DNA from: Pseudomonadota bacterium
GTDB taxonomy: Bacteria > Pseudomonadota > Alphaproteobacteria > Acetobacterales > Acetobacteraceae
Length of the DNA: 31,371 bases
Direction: 5' to 3'
Assembly: GCA_021828605.1 (NCBI GenBank)
Contig: JAJZEG010000046.1
Span: 1 to 31,371, forward strand
In this document: in pieces, positions 24,967 through 31,371 of the stretch
How positions within the stretch are numbered: the stretch's first letter is position 1
Layout of the letters: every line of letters starts with the position of its first letter
Notes under the pieces: model-generated
The model's input: only the letters and a program-made list of their open reading frames with translations
What the model was told of the DNA's origin: nothing
Database searches by the model: none
Translations under genes and position numbers: made by a program

Positions 24967-26033
24967 CCGACAGCCCAGCCGATGTGCAATGCCGCGTGGT
25001 GGGGCGGATTGGGCGGATCACGCTGGATCGGCCACGGGCGCTGAATGCGCTGACGCTGGACATGGTGCGGTTGATCGATGCGGCCTTGGTTGATTGGGCG
25101 CAGGATCCGGCGATTCTGGCGGTGTTAGTTGACGGGGCGGGGCCGCGCGGGTTTTGCGCGGGGGGCGATATTCGCAGCCTGTATGAGGCGGCGAAAGCTG
25201 ATGATTTGAGCATGCCGAAAGCGTTTTTTGCCACCGAATACCGGATGAATGCGCGCATCGCTTCATTCCCGAAGCCCTATATTCCGATCATGGATGGCAT
25301 TGTGATGGGCGGCGGCATCGGGCTGTCCGCGCACGGCAATTACCGGTTGGTTACGGCGCGGGCGATGCTCGCGATGCCAGAGGTGGGGATTGGGTTCATT
25401 CCCGATGTCGGCGGCACGTTTTTACTGGCGCGCGCGCCGGATCAGCTTGGCACCCATGCGGCACTGACAGCGGCGCGGCTGAGCGGGGCGGATGCGATGA
25501 TGTTGGGGCTGGCTGATCGGATGATCGATGCTGAACGCATTGCCTCGCTGATCACCAACATCGAGCAATGCACCAATTTGGATGAGTTGGATCGGTGCAT
25601 TGATCGCGTTACGACCACGCCCGAGGCCGGGTCGTTGGAGGCTGATCGTGCTTGGATCGCGCGCTGTTATCAGGGTGATCGGATCGAGGAGATTCTCGCC
25701 GCACTTGATGATGCCGGGATTGCTCATGCGCAGGCTGCCGCTGATAATTTGCGGAGCCAATCACCCTTGGCGCTCAAGCTGACCTTGCGGGCGTTGCGCC
25801 ATGCGGCGGTGGTGGGGAACCTGCCCGCCTGCCTTGATCAGGAATATCGGATTGCGCTGCGCTGTATGCGCAGCCACGATTTTATCGAAGGCGTGCGCGC
25901 GGCGGTGATCGACAAGGATCGCAGCCCGAAATGGCAACCGGCAGCGCTCGATCAGGTGACTGCGACCCTGCTTGATCCGTATTTCGCACCGCTGGGTGAT
26001 GAAGAACTAGGCTTGTCCCGCTCGTTATTTTGA
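24963..26033 (+). CDS. 3-hydroxyisobutyryl-CoA hydrolase-like enoyl-CoA hydratase family protein
   Basis: A 356-residue crotonase-fold protein of the longer HIBCH group, which hydrolyses 3-hydroxyisobutyryl-CoA to 3-hydroxyisobutyrate in valine catabolism. The oxyanion-hole segments are GFCAGGDIRSLYEAAK and DGIVMGGGIGLSAHG; MPEVGIGFIPDVGG carries the Glu and Asp used by HIBCH. The C-terminal ~130 residues form the extension that separates HIBCH from plain enoyl-CoA hydratases, including SPLALKLTLRALR and CLDQEYRIALRCM. It overlaps the acyl-CoA dehydrogenase gene by 4 bp, a strong sign of coupled expression and of consecutive pathway steps. The hydratase that would link the two steps is not in view. 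Confidence 0.9.
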   Translation: MTDSPADVQCRVVGRIGRITLDRPRALNALTLDMVRLIDAALVDWAQDPAILAVLVDGAGPRGFCAGGDIRSLYEAAKADDLSMPKAFFATEYRMNARIASFPKPYIPIMDGIVMGGGIGLSAHGNYRLVTARAMLAMPEVGIGFIPDVGGTFLLARAPDQLGTHAALTAARLSGADAMMLGLADRMIDAERIASLITNIEQCTNLDELDRCIDRVTTTPEAGSLEADRAWIARCYQGDRIEEILAALDDAGIAHAQAAADNLRSQSPLALKLTLRALRHAAVVGNLPACLDQEYRIALRCMRSHDFIEGVRAAVIDKDRSPKWQPAALDQVTATLLDPYFAPLGDEELGLSRSLF

Positions 26034-26044
26034 CGGAGGCCGTG

Positions 26045-27769
26045 ATGACCAGCTTCGCTGAGGCCCGCGCTTTACTGCTCGCGACGCGCACCGATTATGA
26101 TGCGGCGATGGCGCAATTCCGCTGGCCTGATCAACAAAACTTCAACTGGGCGCTGGATTGGTTTGATGCGGTGCTGGCGACTGACCCGGCCTATCGTGAC
26201 CAGCCGGCACTCTGGATTGTCGATACCGCGCAGGGGGGTGAGCAGAAAATCAGCTTCGCTGAAATGCGGGCGCGCTCAAATCAGGCGGCAAATTTCCTGC
26301 GCGGGCTCGGTCTGCGCAAGGGTGAACGGGTGATTTTGCTGCTGGGCAATGTGGCGCCGCTGTGGGAAATCATGCTGGCCTGCATGAAGCTTGGCGTGGT
26401 GGTCATCCCGGCAACAACGCTGCTCACGCCTGATGAATTGCAAGACCGGCTTGAGCGCGGGCAAGCACGGGCGGTGATTACCACCGCTGATCAGCTCGGC
26501 AAGTTCGCCGGCCTCGCGGGCGATTATTTGAAAATCATTATCGATGGCACAACGATCCTCGATACCGTTCGCTACGATACTGCCGATCAGAGCATGGAAT
26601 TTGTTACGACTGAGCCGACCCGCGCCGATGATGATTTATTGCTCTATTTCACCTCGGGCACGACCGCGAAGCCGAAACTGGTTTTGCATACGCATCGCTC
26701 ATATCCGATTGGCAGCCTGTCGACCTTGTATTGGATTGGCTTACAGCCGGGTGATATTCATTTAAATATTTCCTCGCCCGGCTGGGCGAAACATGCCTGG
26801 AGTTGTTTTTTCGCGCCCTGGAGTGCGGGGGCGTGCGTGTTCATTGTCAATCAGCCACGCTTTGAGCCGAAAGCGCTGCTGGATCAGATTGTTCGCTGCA
26901 AGGTTAGCACCTTGTGCGCGCCGCCGACGGTTTGGCGGCATTTGATTCAGCTTGATTTGACCGGCTGGGCTGTGGGCTTGCGCGAAATTGTCGGTGCGGG
27001 GGAACCGCTCAACCCGGAAATTATCGAGCATGTGCGCCGCTGCTGGAACATTACCATCCGGGATGGCTATGGTCAGACCGAAACCACCGCGCAAATTGGC
27101 AACACGCCGGGGCAGGTGGTGAAGCCGGGTGCGATGGGTCGACCATTACCGGGCTACAATATCCGATTGCTCGATGCGGCCAATGATGGCGTTAGCGAAG
27201 GCGAGGTGGCGATTGATTGCCGCGATGGCGCACCGGCCGGGCTGATGCGCGGCTATATCGATGCGCTGGATGGTCAGCCGCGCGGCGTTGATCGGCCGTT
27301 TTATCGCACCGGCGACGTCGCACAGATCGACGGAGAAAAATATTATTTTTTTGTTGGCCGGGCCGATGATGTTTTCAAATCATCCGATTATCGGATCAGC
27401 CCGTTCGAGTTGGAAAGCGTGCTGATCGAGCATGAGGCGGTGGCCGAAACGGCGGTGGTGCCCCGGCCCGATCCGGTGCGGCTCGCTGTGCCAGTGGCGT
27501 ATGTGACGCTGATTGAGGGTGTGCCAGCGGATTATGATACGGCGTTATCAATTTTTCGCCATTTGAATGCGCGGCTCGCGCCGTTCAAACGGGTGCGAAT
27601 TTTGCGGTTCACCGCTGACTTGCCGAAAACGATTTCCGGGAAAATTCGACGGGTACAGCTGCGCCAAGCCGAAGCGGCGCCGAGCTTACCCCATGATTAT
27701 GTTCAGTTCGCCGAGGCTGATTTTCCTGATCTGCGCGCGCTCACCGATAACCCGTCCCAGCAACAATAA
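26045..27769 (+). CDS. ACSM-like acyl-CoA synthetase
   Basis: A 574-residue adenylate-forming ligase. The phosphate loop [17 protein letters not shown] lies near 201-217, followed by [46 protein letters not shown] (A5), [25 protein letters not shown] (hinge) and the C-terminal [11 protein letters not shown] with the catalytic Lys. The wording matches the medium-chain ACSM and propionyl/butyryl-CoA ligase branch rather than acetyl-CoA synthetase, so a short or branched fatty acid is the likely substrate. The ATG at 26045 has GGAGG 5 nt upstream and lies 11 bp after the hydrolase gene. In context it could feed isobutyrate, 2-methylbutyrate or propionate into the pathway. Confidence 0.88.
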   Translation: MTSFAEARALLLATRTDYDAAMAQFRWPDQQNFNWALDWFDAVLATDPAYRDQPALWIVDTAQGGEQKISFAEMRARSNQAANFLRGLGLRKGERVILLLGNVAPLWEIMLACMKLGVVVIPATTLLTPDELQDRLERGQARAVITTADQLGKFAGLAGDYLKIIIDGTTILDTVRYDTADQSMEFVTTEPTRADDDLLLYFTSGTTAKPKLVLHTHRSYPIGSLSTLYWIGLQPGDIHLNISSPGWAKHAWSCFFAPWSAGACVFIVNQPRFEPKALLDQIVRCKVSTLCAPPTVWRHLIQLDLTGWAVGLREIVGAGEPLNPEIIEHVRRCWNITIRDGYGQTETTAQIGNTPGQVVKPGAMGRPLPGYNIRLLDAANDGVSEGEVAIDCRDGAPAGLMRGYIDALDGQPRGVDRPFYRTGDVAQIDGEKYYFFVGRADDVFKSSDYRISPFELESVLIEHEAVAETAVVPRPDPVRLAVPVAYVTLIEGVPADYDTALSIFRHLNARLAPFKRVRILRFTADLPKTISGKIRRVQLRQAEAAPSLPHDYVQFAEADFPDLRALTDNPSQQQ

Positions 27770-27779
27770 GGATCAAATT

Positions 27780-28547
27780 ATGCATATCGCCAAAAGCAGT
27801 TTTCTGGTTACCGGTGGCGGATCGGGCCTAGGCGGTGCCACGGCGCGCGCTTTGATTAATCGGGGCGCTAACGTGATGATTGCCGATGTGAATGATGCGG
27901 CGGCCAGCGCCCTTGCCGCTGAGCTTGGCCCACAGGCGCGCTTTATTCATACCGATGTTACCAGTGAGGCCGATGGTGCGGCGGCGGTGGATGCCATCCT
28001 CGCGCAGTTCGGGGCGCTGCATGGGTTAATCAACTGTGCGGGTATTGGCATTGCCGCGAAAGTGGTGGGCCGCGAGGGTGCGCATCCGCTTGATCGATTT
28101 GCGCGGGTGATTAACGTCAATTTGATCGGCACGTTTAACATGATCCGGCTTGTTGCTAACGCAATGACCAAGGCTGATCCGAATGTTCTTGGTGAGCGCG
28201 GGGTGATTATCAACACCGCGTCAATCGCGGCCTATGATGGGCAGATTGGTCAGGCGGCTTATGCGGCCTCGAAAAGCGGGGTTGTTGGACTGACCTTGCC
28301 GATTGCCCGTGAATTAGCGAGTTCGGGCATCAGGGTGGTGACGATTGCGCCGGGAATTTTTGCAACGCCGATGATGGCAGGCTTGCCGGAAGCCGCACAA
28401 GCCTCACTGGGCGCGTCGGTGCCGTTCCCCGCCCGTTTGGGTCAGCCGGATGAGTTCGCAGCCCTGGCCTGCCATATTTGCGAGAACATGATGTTGAACG
28501 GAGAAACCATCCGGCTGGATGGCGCGCTGCGCATGGCACCGCGTTAG
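27780..28547 (+). CDS. HSD10-like short-chain dehydrogenase (3-hydroxyacyl-CoA type)
   Basis: A 255-residue classical [15 protein letters not shown] at 11-22 is the nucleotide loop, D36 after the second strand (MIADVND) indicates NAD, NCAG is at 85-88, and the catalytic residues are S148, Y161 and K165 (YAASK). [30 protein letters not shown] and the C-terminal [18 protein letters not shown] are typical of the type II 3-hydroxyacyl-CoA / 2-methyl-3-hydroxybutyryl-CoA dehydrogenase (HSD17B10) group. With the thiolase after it, it would serve isoleucine breakdown or short-chain beta-oxidation. The ATG at 27780 is preceded by AAGGA that overlaps the stop of the ligase gene, so the genes are tightly packed. 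Confidence 0.88.
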   Translation: MHIAKSSFLVTGGGSGLGGATARALINRGANVMIADVNDAAASALAAELGPQARFIHTDVTSEADGAAAVDAILAQFGALHGLINCAGIGIAAKVVGREGAHPLDRFARVINVNLIGTFNMIRLVANAMTKADPNVLGERGVIINTASIAAYDGQIGQAAYAASKSGVVGLTLPIARELASSGIRVVTIAPGIFATPMMAGLPEAAQASLGASVPFPARLGQPDEFAALACHICENMMLNGETIRLDGALRMAPR

Positions 28548-28592
28548 AGCCCGATCAACTCATTTCGGTCAGGCGTAAAAAGGAGCGAAAAA

Positions 28593-29768
28593 ATGGCGAT
28601 TGATCCGGTGGTGATTGTTGGGGCGGCGCGCACGCCGATGGGCGGGTTTCAGGGCGTGTTCAAGGATGTTGCGGCACCGGCCCTGGGCGCCTGCGCGATT
28701 GCGGCGAGCCTGGCGCGCAGTGGCGTGGCGGCGGGGGATATCGATGAGGTGTTGTTTGGCTGTGTGTTGCCGGCGGGGTTGGGCCAGGCCCCTGCCCGGC
28801 AAGCAGCACTCGGCGCGCATCTGCCGCTTGCTGCGGGAGCGACGACGATAAATAAAATGTGCGGATCGGGCATGAAGGCCACCATGCTCGGCTATGACGC
28901 GCTGGCGGCGGGCAGTGCGAAAATCGTGGTGACCGGCGGGATGGAGAGCATGTCCAATGCGCCCTATTTGCTGGATCGTGCGCGCGCGGGCTATCGGCTC
29001 GGGCACGGCGCGGTGATTGATCATATGTTTTTCGATGGGCTGGAGGATGCGTATGATAAAGGGCGGCTGATGGGCAGCTTCGCTGAGGATTGTGCCCAAA
29101 GCTACCAATTCAGCCGCGCGGCCCAGGATGAATTTGCTCTCACCTCGTTGGCGCGGGCGCGGGCCGCGCAGGACTCTGGCGCGTTTGCGGGGGAGATTGC
29201 CCCGGTTGACACGCGCGCCGGGCCGATCAGCGTCGATGAGCAGCCTGGCAAAGCGAGGCCAGAGCGGATCCCTGGGCTCAAACCGGCGTTTCGCGCCGAT
29301 GGCACGGTGACGGCGGCCAATTCAAGCTCGATTTCGGATGGGGCGGCAGCGCTGATTTTGATGCGCCGATCCGAGGCCGAGCGCCGGGGTTTGACGCCGC
29401 TCGCCACGATTATCGGCCACGCGACGTATGCGCAGGCCCCCAATCTGTTCACCACAGCACCAATCGGGGCGATCAATCGATTGTTCGAGCGCACCGGCTG
29501 GACGCGCGATCAAGTAGATTTGTTCGAGATTAACGAGGCCTTTGCCGTGGTCGCGATGGCGGCGATGCATGATTTGTCGCTGCCGCATGATCGTGTGAAT
29601 ATTAATGGCGGCGCCTGTGCGCTGGGTCATCCGATTGGCGCATCGGGCGCGCGGATCATTGTGACGTTGCTCAGCGCCTTAGCGCAGCACGGGCTGAAAC
29701 GCGGCGTTGCCGCTTTATGCATTGGCGGCGGCGAGGCGACAGCGATGGCGATTGAGCGCGCGGCATAA
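28593..29768 (+). CDS. Acetyl-CoA C-acyltransferase (thiolase)
   Basis: A 391-residue thiolase II-type enzyme. The nucleophile is C90 in NKMCGSGMK, the base set is H346 in GHPIGASGARI and C376 in CIGGGEATAMA. NEAFAVV is the fourth conserved motif. It either joins two acetyl-CoA to acetoacetyl-CoA or, more likely here, splits 2-methylacetoacetyl-CoA into propionyl-CoA and acetyl-CoA after the HSD10-like step; wording is closest to the acetyl-CoA acetyltransferase group that includes both activities. AGGAG lies 8 nt before the ATG. The 45-bp gap before it is slightly larger than the other gaps in this gene row. It is the last gene of the row before tRNA-Val. Confidence 0.93.
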   Translation: MAIDPVVIVGAARTPMGGFQGVFKDVAAPALGACAIAASLARSGVAAGDIDEVLFGCVLPAGLGQAPARQAALGAHLPLAAGATTINKMCGSGMKATMLGYDALAAGSAKIVVTGGMESMSNAPYLLDRARAGYRLGHGAVIDHMFFDGLEDAYDKGRLMGSFAEDCAQSYQFSRAAQDEFALTSLARARAAQDSGAFAGEIAPVDTRAGPISVDEQPGKARPERIPGLKPAFRADGTVTAANSSSISDGAAALILMRRSEAERRGLTPLATIIGHATYAQAPNLFTTAPIGAINRLFERTGWTRDQVDLFEINEAFAVVAMAAMHDLSLPHDRVNINGGACALGHPIGASGARIIVTLLSALAQHGLKRGVAALCIGGGEATAMAIERAA

Positions 29769-29813
29769 GAGGCATCTTGCCAGCGCGTCGCGCCCCGGCT
29801 AAGTCGCGTTGGC

Positions 29814-29888
29814 GGGCGCGTAGCTCAGCGGTAGAGCACTGCCTTGACATGGCAGGGGTCACAGGTTCAATCCCTGTCGCGCCCACCA
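29814..29888 (+). tRNA. tRNA-Val (anticodon GAC)
   Basis: A 75-nt cloverleaf: acceptor arms GGGCGCG (29814-29820) and CGCGCCC (29878-29884), D arm with TAGCTCAGCGGTAGAGC, anticodon stem CTGCC/GGCAG with loop TTGACAT giving anticodon GAC (29846-29848), T arm with GGTTCAATCC, discriminator A and an encoded CCA end. It reads GUC and GUU codons. Confidence 0.97.
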
Positions 29889-29910
29889 GTAATTTCAATG
29901 GGTTACTGGT
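29885..29910 (+). terminator. Hairpin at the tRNA-Val 3' end
   Basis: ACCAGTAA (29885-29892) pairs perfectly with TTACTGGT (29903-29910) around a 10-nt loop. The first arm includes the tRNA discriminator and CCA end. No T-run follows. It may stop transcription or mark tRNA 3' processing, or be a trace of DNA integration at the tRNA. Confidence 0.4.
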
Positions 29911-30075
29911 GGATACCGCCTCCACTCTAAAATCATAGCAACCATATAGCTACCAGCCTTTGTACGATGCTCAGGTCAATCTGGCCTCTTGGGGTATGGG
30001 AGCAGTGCGAAACAGGCGTCCATGTGACTCCGAGCATGATCATACGACGTGCGGTGAACTCGGGTAATTACACGA

Positions 30076-30135
30076 ATGGCTAAAACCCTATTTTTGCCCG
30101 GTGCCGGGGAAAGTGCTTTGTTCTGGCAGCCTGTA
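30076..30135 (+). pseudogene. 5' fragment of an alpha/beta-hydrolase gene
   Basis: From the ATG at 30076 the first 20 codons give a typical hydrolase N-terminus, with LFLPGAGESALFWQPV matching the first strand and oxyanion loop of alpha/beta hydrolases. After codon 20 the frame turns into sequence antisense to the flavin reductase gene and shows no further hydrolase character. It looks like a gene broken by an insertion or deletion whose joint lies near 30136-30147. The preceding 165 bp (29911-30075) hold no recognised gene. Confidence 0.5.
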
Positions 30136-30147
30136 ATTAGGAGCTGT

Positions 30148-31101
30148 TCAGGTCTGCCGTTGACGGCGAAGACGGCGCAAAAGCTGCTTAAGCATATGAA
30201 CTTCGCTTGGGTCCAAATCCTTGAGAGCGTTTGCCTCGCTCGCTTTCAGTATAGCAACGATTTCGACCACGGCTTGGCGGCCACTGGCCGTCAGACGGAT
30301 TTCATTTGTGTCGGTTAACGGCAAATCGGCCTGAACAAGGCCGCGTTCGCTAAGATCCGCAAAGGTGGCTGTGGTGATGGAGCGACCATGCGCTGCGCCG
30401 AGGGCGACGATGTCAGCAGGCGAAAGGCTGGTCCTGCGTCCAAGGATGCTCAGAACCGCGTAGCCTTCATCGGTCCAGCCGCGACGGTGACGTTCGACGA
30501 TCGCCTCGCGCCTGATCATGAAATAGACGGCTGAAAGATGATCGAGCAGATCGTCTTGTGATAAGCCGCTCTCAGTATCGTCCAAAACGACCGGCCGGAC
30601 TGTGTCGTTCTGTAGCAACATGCCATACCGGCCACCGTGAAATACCAGGGGGGCGCGTTTGGTATGGCTGAAATCAAGGATTTCACCAACGAAAATGACG
30701 TGGTCGCCGCCCTCATATTGGTAGGCTTTCCGGCAGACGAACCGCGCCATACAGTCGCTTAACAGGGGGATCGCGTCAGGGCCGCGTTCGACCCTGGCGC
30801 TCACGAATCTATCGATCCCTTTGGTGGCGAACCGTGCCGACAGCGCCTCCTGCCCTGCCGATAATATATGCACGGCGAAATGCGCGCTGTTGCGGAAGAC
30901 GTCGATGTTGGATGACGTCTCCGCTAGGCTCCAGAGCACCATCGGCGGCGTCAGCGACACCGACGAAAAGCTGTTGGCCGTCAACCCGACATCGACGTCG
31001 TCAGCTCCCCGCGTCGTGACGATGGTGACGCCTGTGGTGAAAGACCCGAAGGCGTTGCGCAGGTCGCGGCTGTCGAAACGAGGCGTGCCGTTAGCAATCA
31101 T
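30148..31101 (-). CDS. Flavin reductase with C-terminal MarR-like domain (C1-HpaH type)
   Basis: A 317-residue two-domain protein. Residues ~10-165 form a flavin reductase (DIM6/NTAB) domain: LRNAFGSFTTGVTIVTTRG, LTANSFSSVSLTPPMVLWSL and GGDHVIFVGEILDF are family segments. Residues ~185-310 resemble a MarR winged helix (SILGRRTSLSPADIVAL, then RSITTATFADLSERGLVQ and IRLTASGRQ). Length and layout match the reductase (C1) of the two-component p-hydroxyphenylacetate hydroxylase of Acinetobacter baumannii, where the MarR-like part binds the aromatic substrate and releases autoinhibition. It would supply reduced flavin to a separate oxygenase, which is not in this window. The ATG at 31101 has AGGA 8 nt upstream and gives the family length; an upstream start at 31188 would add 29 residues. 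Confidence 0.82.
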   Translation of the reverse strand: MIANGTPRFDSRDLRNAFGSFTTGVTIVTTRGADDVDVGLTANSFSSVSLTPPMVLWSLAETSSNIDVFRNSAHFAVHILSAGQEALSARFATKGIDRFVSARVERGPDAIPLLSDCMARFVCRKAYQYEGGDHVIFVGEILDFSHTKRAPLVFHGGRYGMLLQNDTVRPVVLDDTESGLSQDDLLDHLSAVYFMIRREAIVERHRRGWTDEGYAVLSILGRRTSLSPADIVALGAAHGRSITTATFADLSERGLVQADLPLTDTNEIRLTASGRQAVVEIVAILKASEANALKDLDPSEVHMLKQLLRRLRRQRQT

Positions 31102-31200
31102 AGTAGCCGTCCTGTCGTTACACCGTTCCATGATGCGCGCGCGGTCGGGGGTCTGGATTGAGGCAATTATCACATCACCGATCCGCACGCAGTGAACCTT

Positions 31201-31306
31201 AAGAGCGTTTTCCGTTCGCTTTGGCTCACGAACAACGCTCTAACCTTATTGTGGGCGGGCAACTTTATCCGATTAAATGAGTCCATTTGATCGGATGTTG
31301 CCCTAG
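31201..31306 (-). repeat. Two-hairpin intergenic repeat, copy B
   Basis: Read on the minus strand this matches copy A (21568-21674) over its whole length with roughly four-fifths identity. Hairpin 1 arms are GGGCAAC/GTTGCCC and hairpin 2 arms AGAGCGTT/AACGCTCT. Both differ from copy A by paired changes that keep base pairing. It begins at the stop codon of the upstream outer-membrane-type gene and ends about 100 bp before the flavin reductase start. Confidence 0.9.
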
Positions 31307-31371
31307 AACACCTTGCCGAACTCGATCTGGAAAATCACATTGTTCTTGAAGCCACCGCGAACCCGCACGGT
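31303..31371 (-). CDS. C-terminal end of an outer-membrane beta-barrel-type protein (cut by window edge)
   Basis: The minus-strand frame is open from the window edge to a TAG at 31303-31305 and gives 22 residues ending in NNVIFQIEFGKVF. The alternating hydrophobic pattern and the final Phe are the usual C-terminal strand signal of outer-membrane barrels, recognised by BamA. Which family it belongs to cannot be told from so little. The stop codon lies inside the first bases of repeat copy B. Confidence 0.5.
   Translation of the reverse strand, partial: TVRVRGGFKNNVIFQIEFGKVF

Noticed and set aside
28548..28592. Possible decayed third copy of the two-hairpin repeat (TAGAGC, CCGATCAA and ACTCATT-like pieces)
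   Set aside because: Only short scattered matches and no pairing arms; could be chance.
29671..29925. Minus-strand ORF of 84 codons containing the peptide GATGIEPVTP
   Set aside because: It is antisense to tRNA-Val and to the thiolase end. This peptide is a familiar false prediction over tRNA genes.
30136..30318. Continuation of the hydrolase-like frame after codon 20
   Set aside because: It is antisense to the flavin reductase gene and has no hydrolase motif, so only the first 20 codons are kept as a remnant.
1..31371. CRISPR array, intact insertion sequence, prophage or replication origin
   Set aside because: No regularly spaced repeats, transposase or integrase genes, phage structural genes, or origin-type box clusters were found.

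Overview
The window reads as chromosomal DNA of a GC-rich alphaproteobacterium. The ~1,600-residue NAD-dependent glutamate dehydrogenase, the MEP-pathway kinase IspE, the Escherichia-type MntR with a noncanonical Nramp transporter, and the combined methylcitrate and branched-chain catabolic block would fit the Acetobacteraceae (Acidiphilium/Acidocella-like). That family placement is inference from gene content and style, not a sequence search.

Layout. 1-2.1 kb: the end of a haloacetate-dehalogenase-like hydrolase, converging on leuA. 2.4-9.7 kb: the giant glutamate dehydrogenase, whose 3' end overlaps ispE by 83 bp on the other strand; ispE is coupled to an upstream TPR lipoprotein gene. 9.8-13.8 kb: apaG, folE, gltX (minus) and a fosmidomycin-resistance-type exporter. 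13.8-15.9 kb: a manganese-style locus with a noncanonical Nramp transporter, a 59-residue membrane protein whose stop overlaps the transporter start, a 24-bp near-perfect MntR-type palindrome inside their promoter, and divergent mntR. 16.0-17.4 kb: a patch of different base composition with a Fic gene, a small upstream partner ORF and an orphan 58-codon ORF. 17.4-29.8 kb: a catabolic region with an SDR and a divergent AlkK-like acyl-CoA ligase, then prpD-prpC-prpB (2-methylcitrate cycle), isobutyryl-CoA dehydrogenase, 3-hydroxyisobutyryl-CoA hydrolase, an ACSM-like ligase, an HSD10-like dehydrogenase and a thiolase. 29.8-31.4 kb: tRNA-Val(GAC), a decayed fragment of an alpha/beta-hydrolase gene, a flavin reductase fused to a MarR-like domain, and the last codons of an outer-membrane-type protein.

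How the genes work together. The 20-29.8 kb block is a coherent pathway: valine and isoleucine skeletons are processed as acyl-CoA esters to propionyl-CoA (and acetyl-CoA), and the methylcitrate cycle turns propionyl-CoA into pyruvate and succinate. The Mn locus is self-contained: MntR probably senses metal and closes the divergent promoter of the small protein/transporter pair.

The observations most worth a second look are the MntR-box promoter that seems to yield a leaderless mRNA for a small membrane protein coupled to an Nramp homologue with altered metal-site motifs; a two-hairpin intergenic repeat present twice with compensatory base changes; the Fic/small-protein pair; and the ligand-sensing type of flavin reductase without its oxygenase in view. 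No CRISPR array, intact insertion sequence or prophage was seen.
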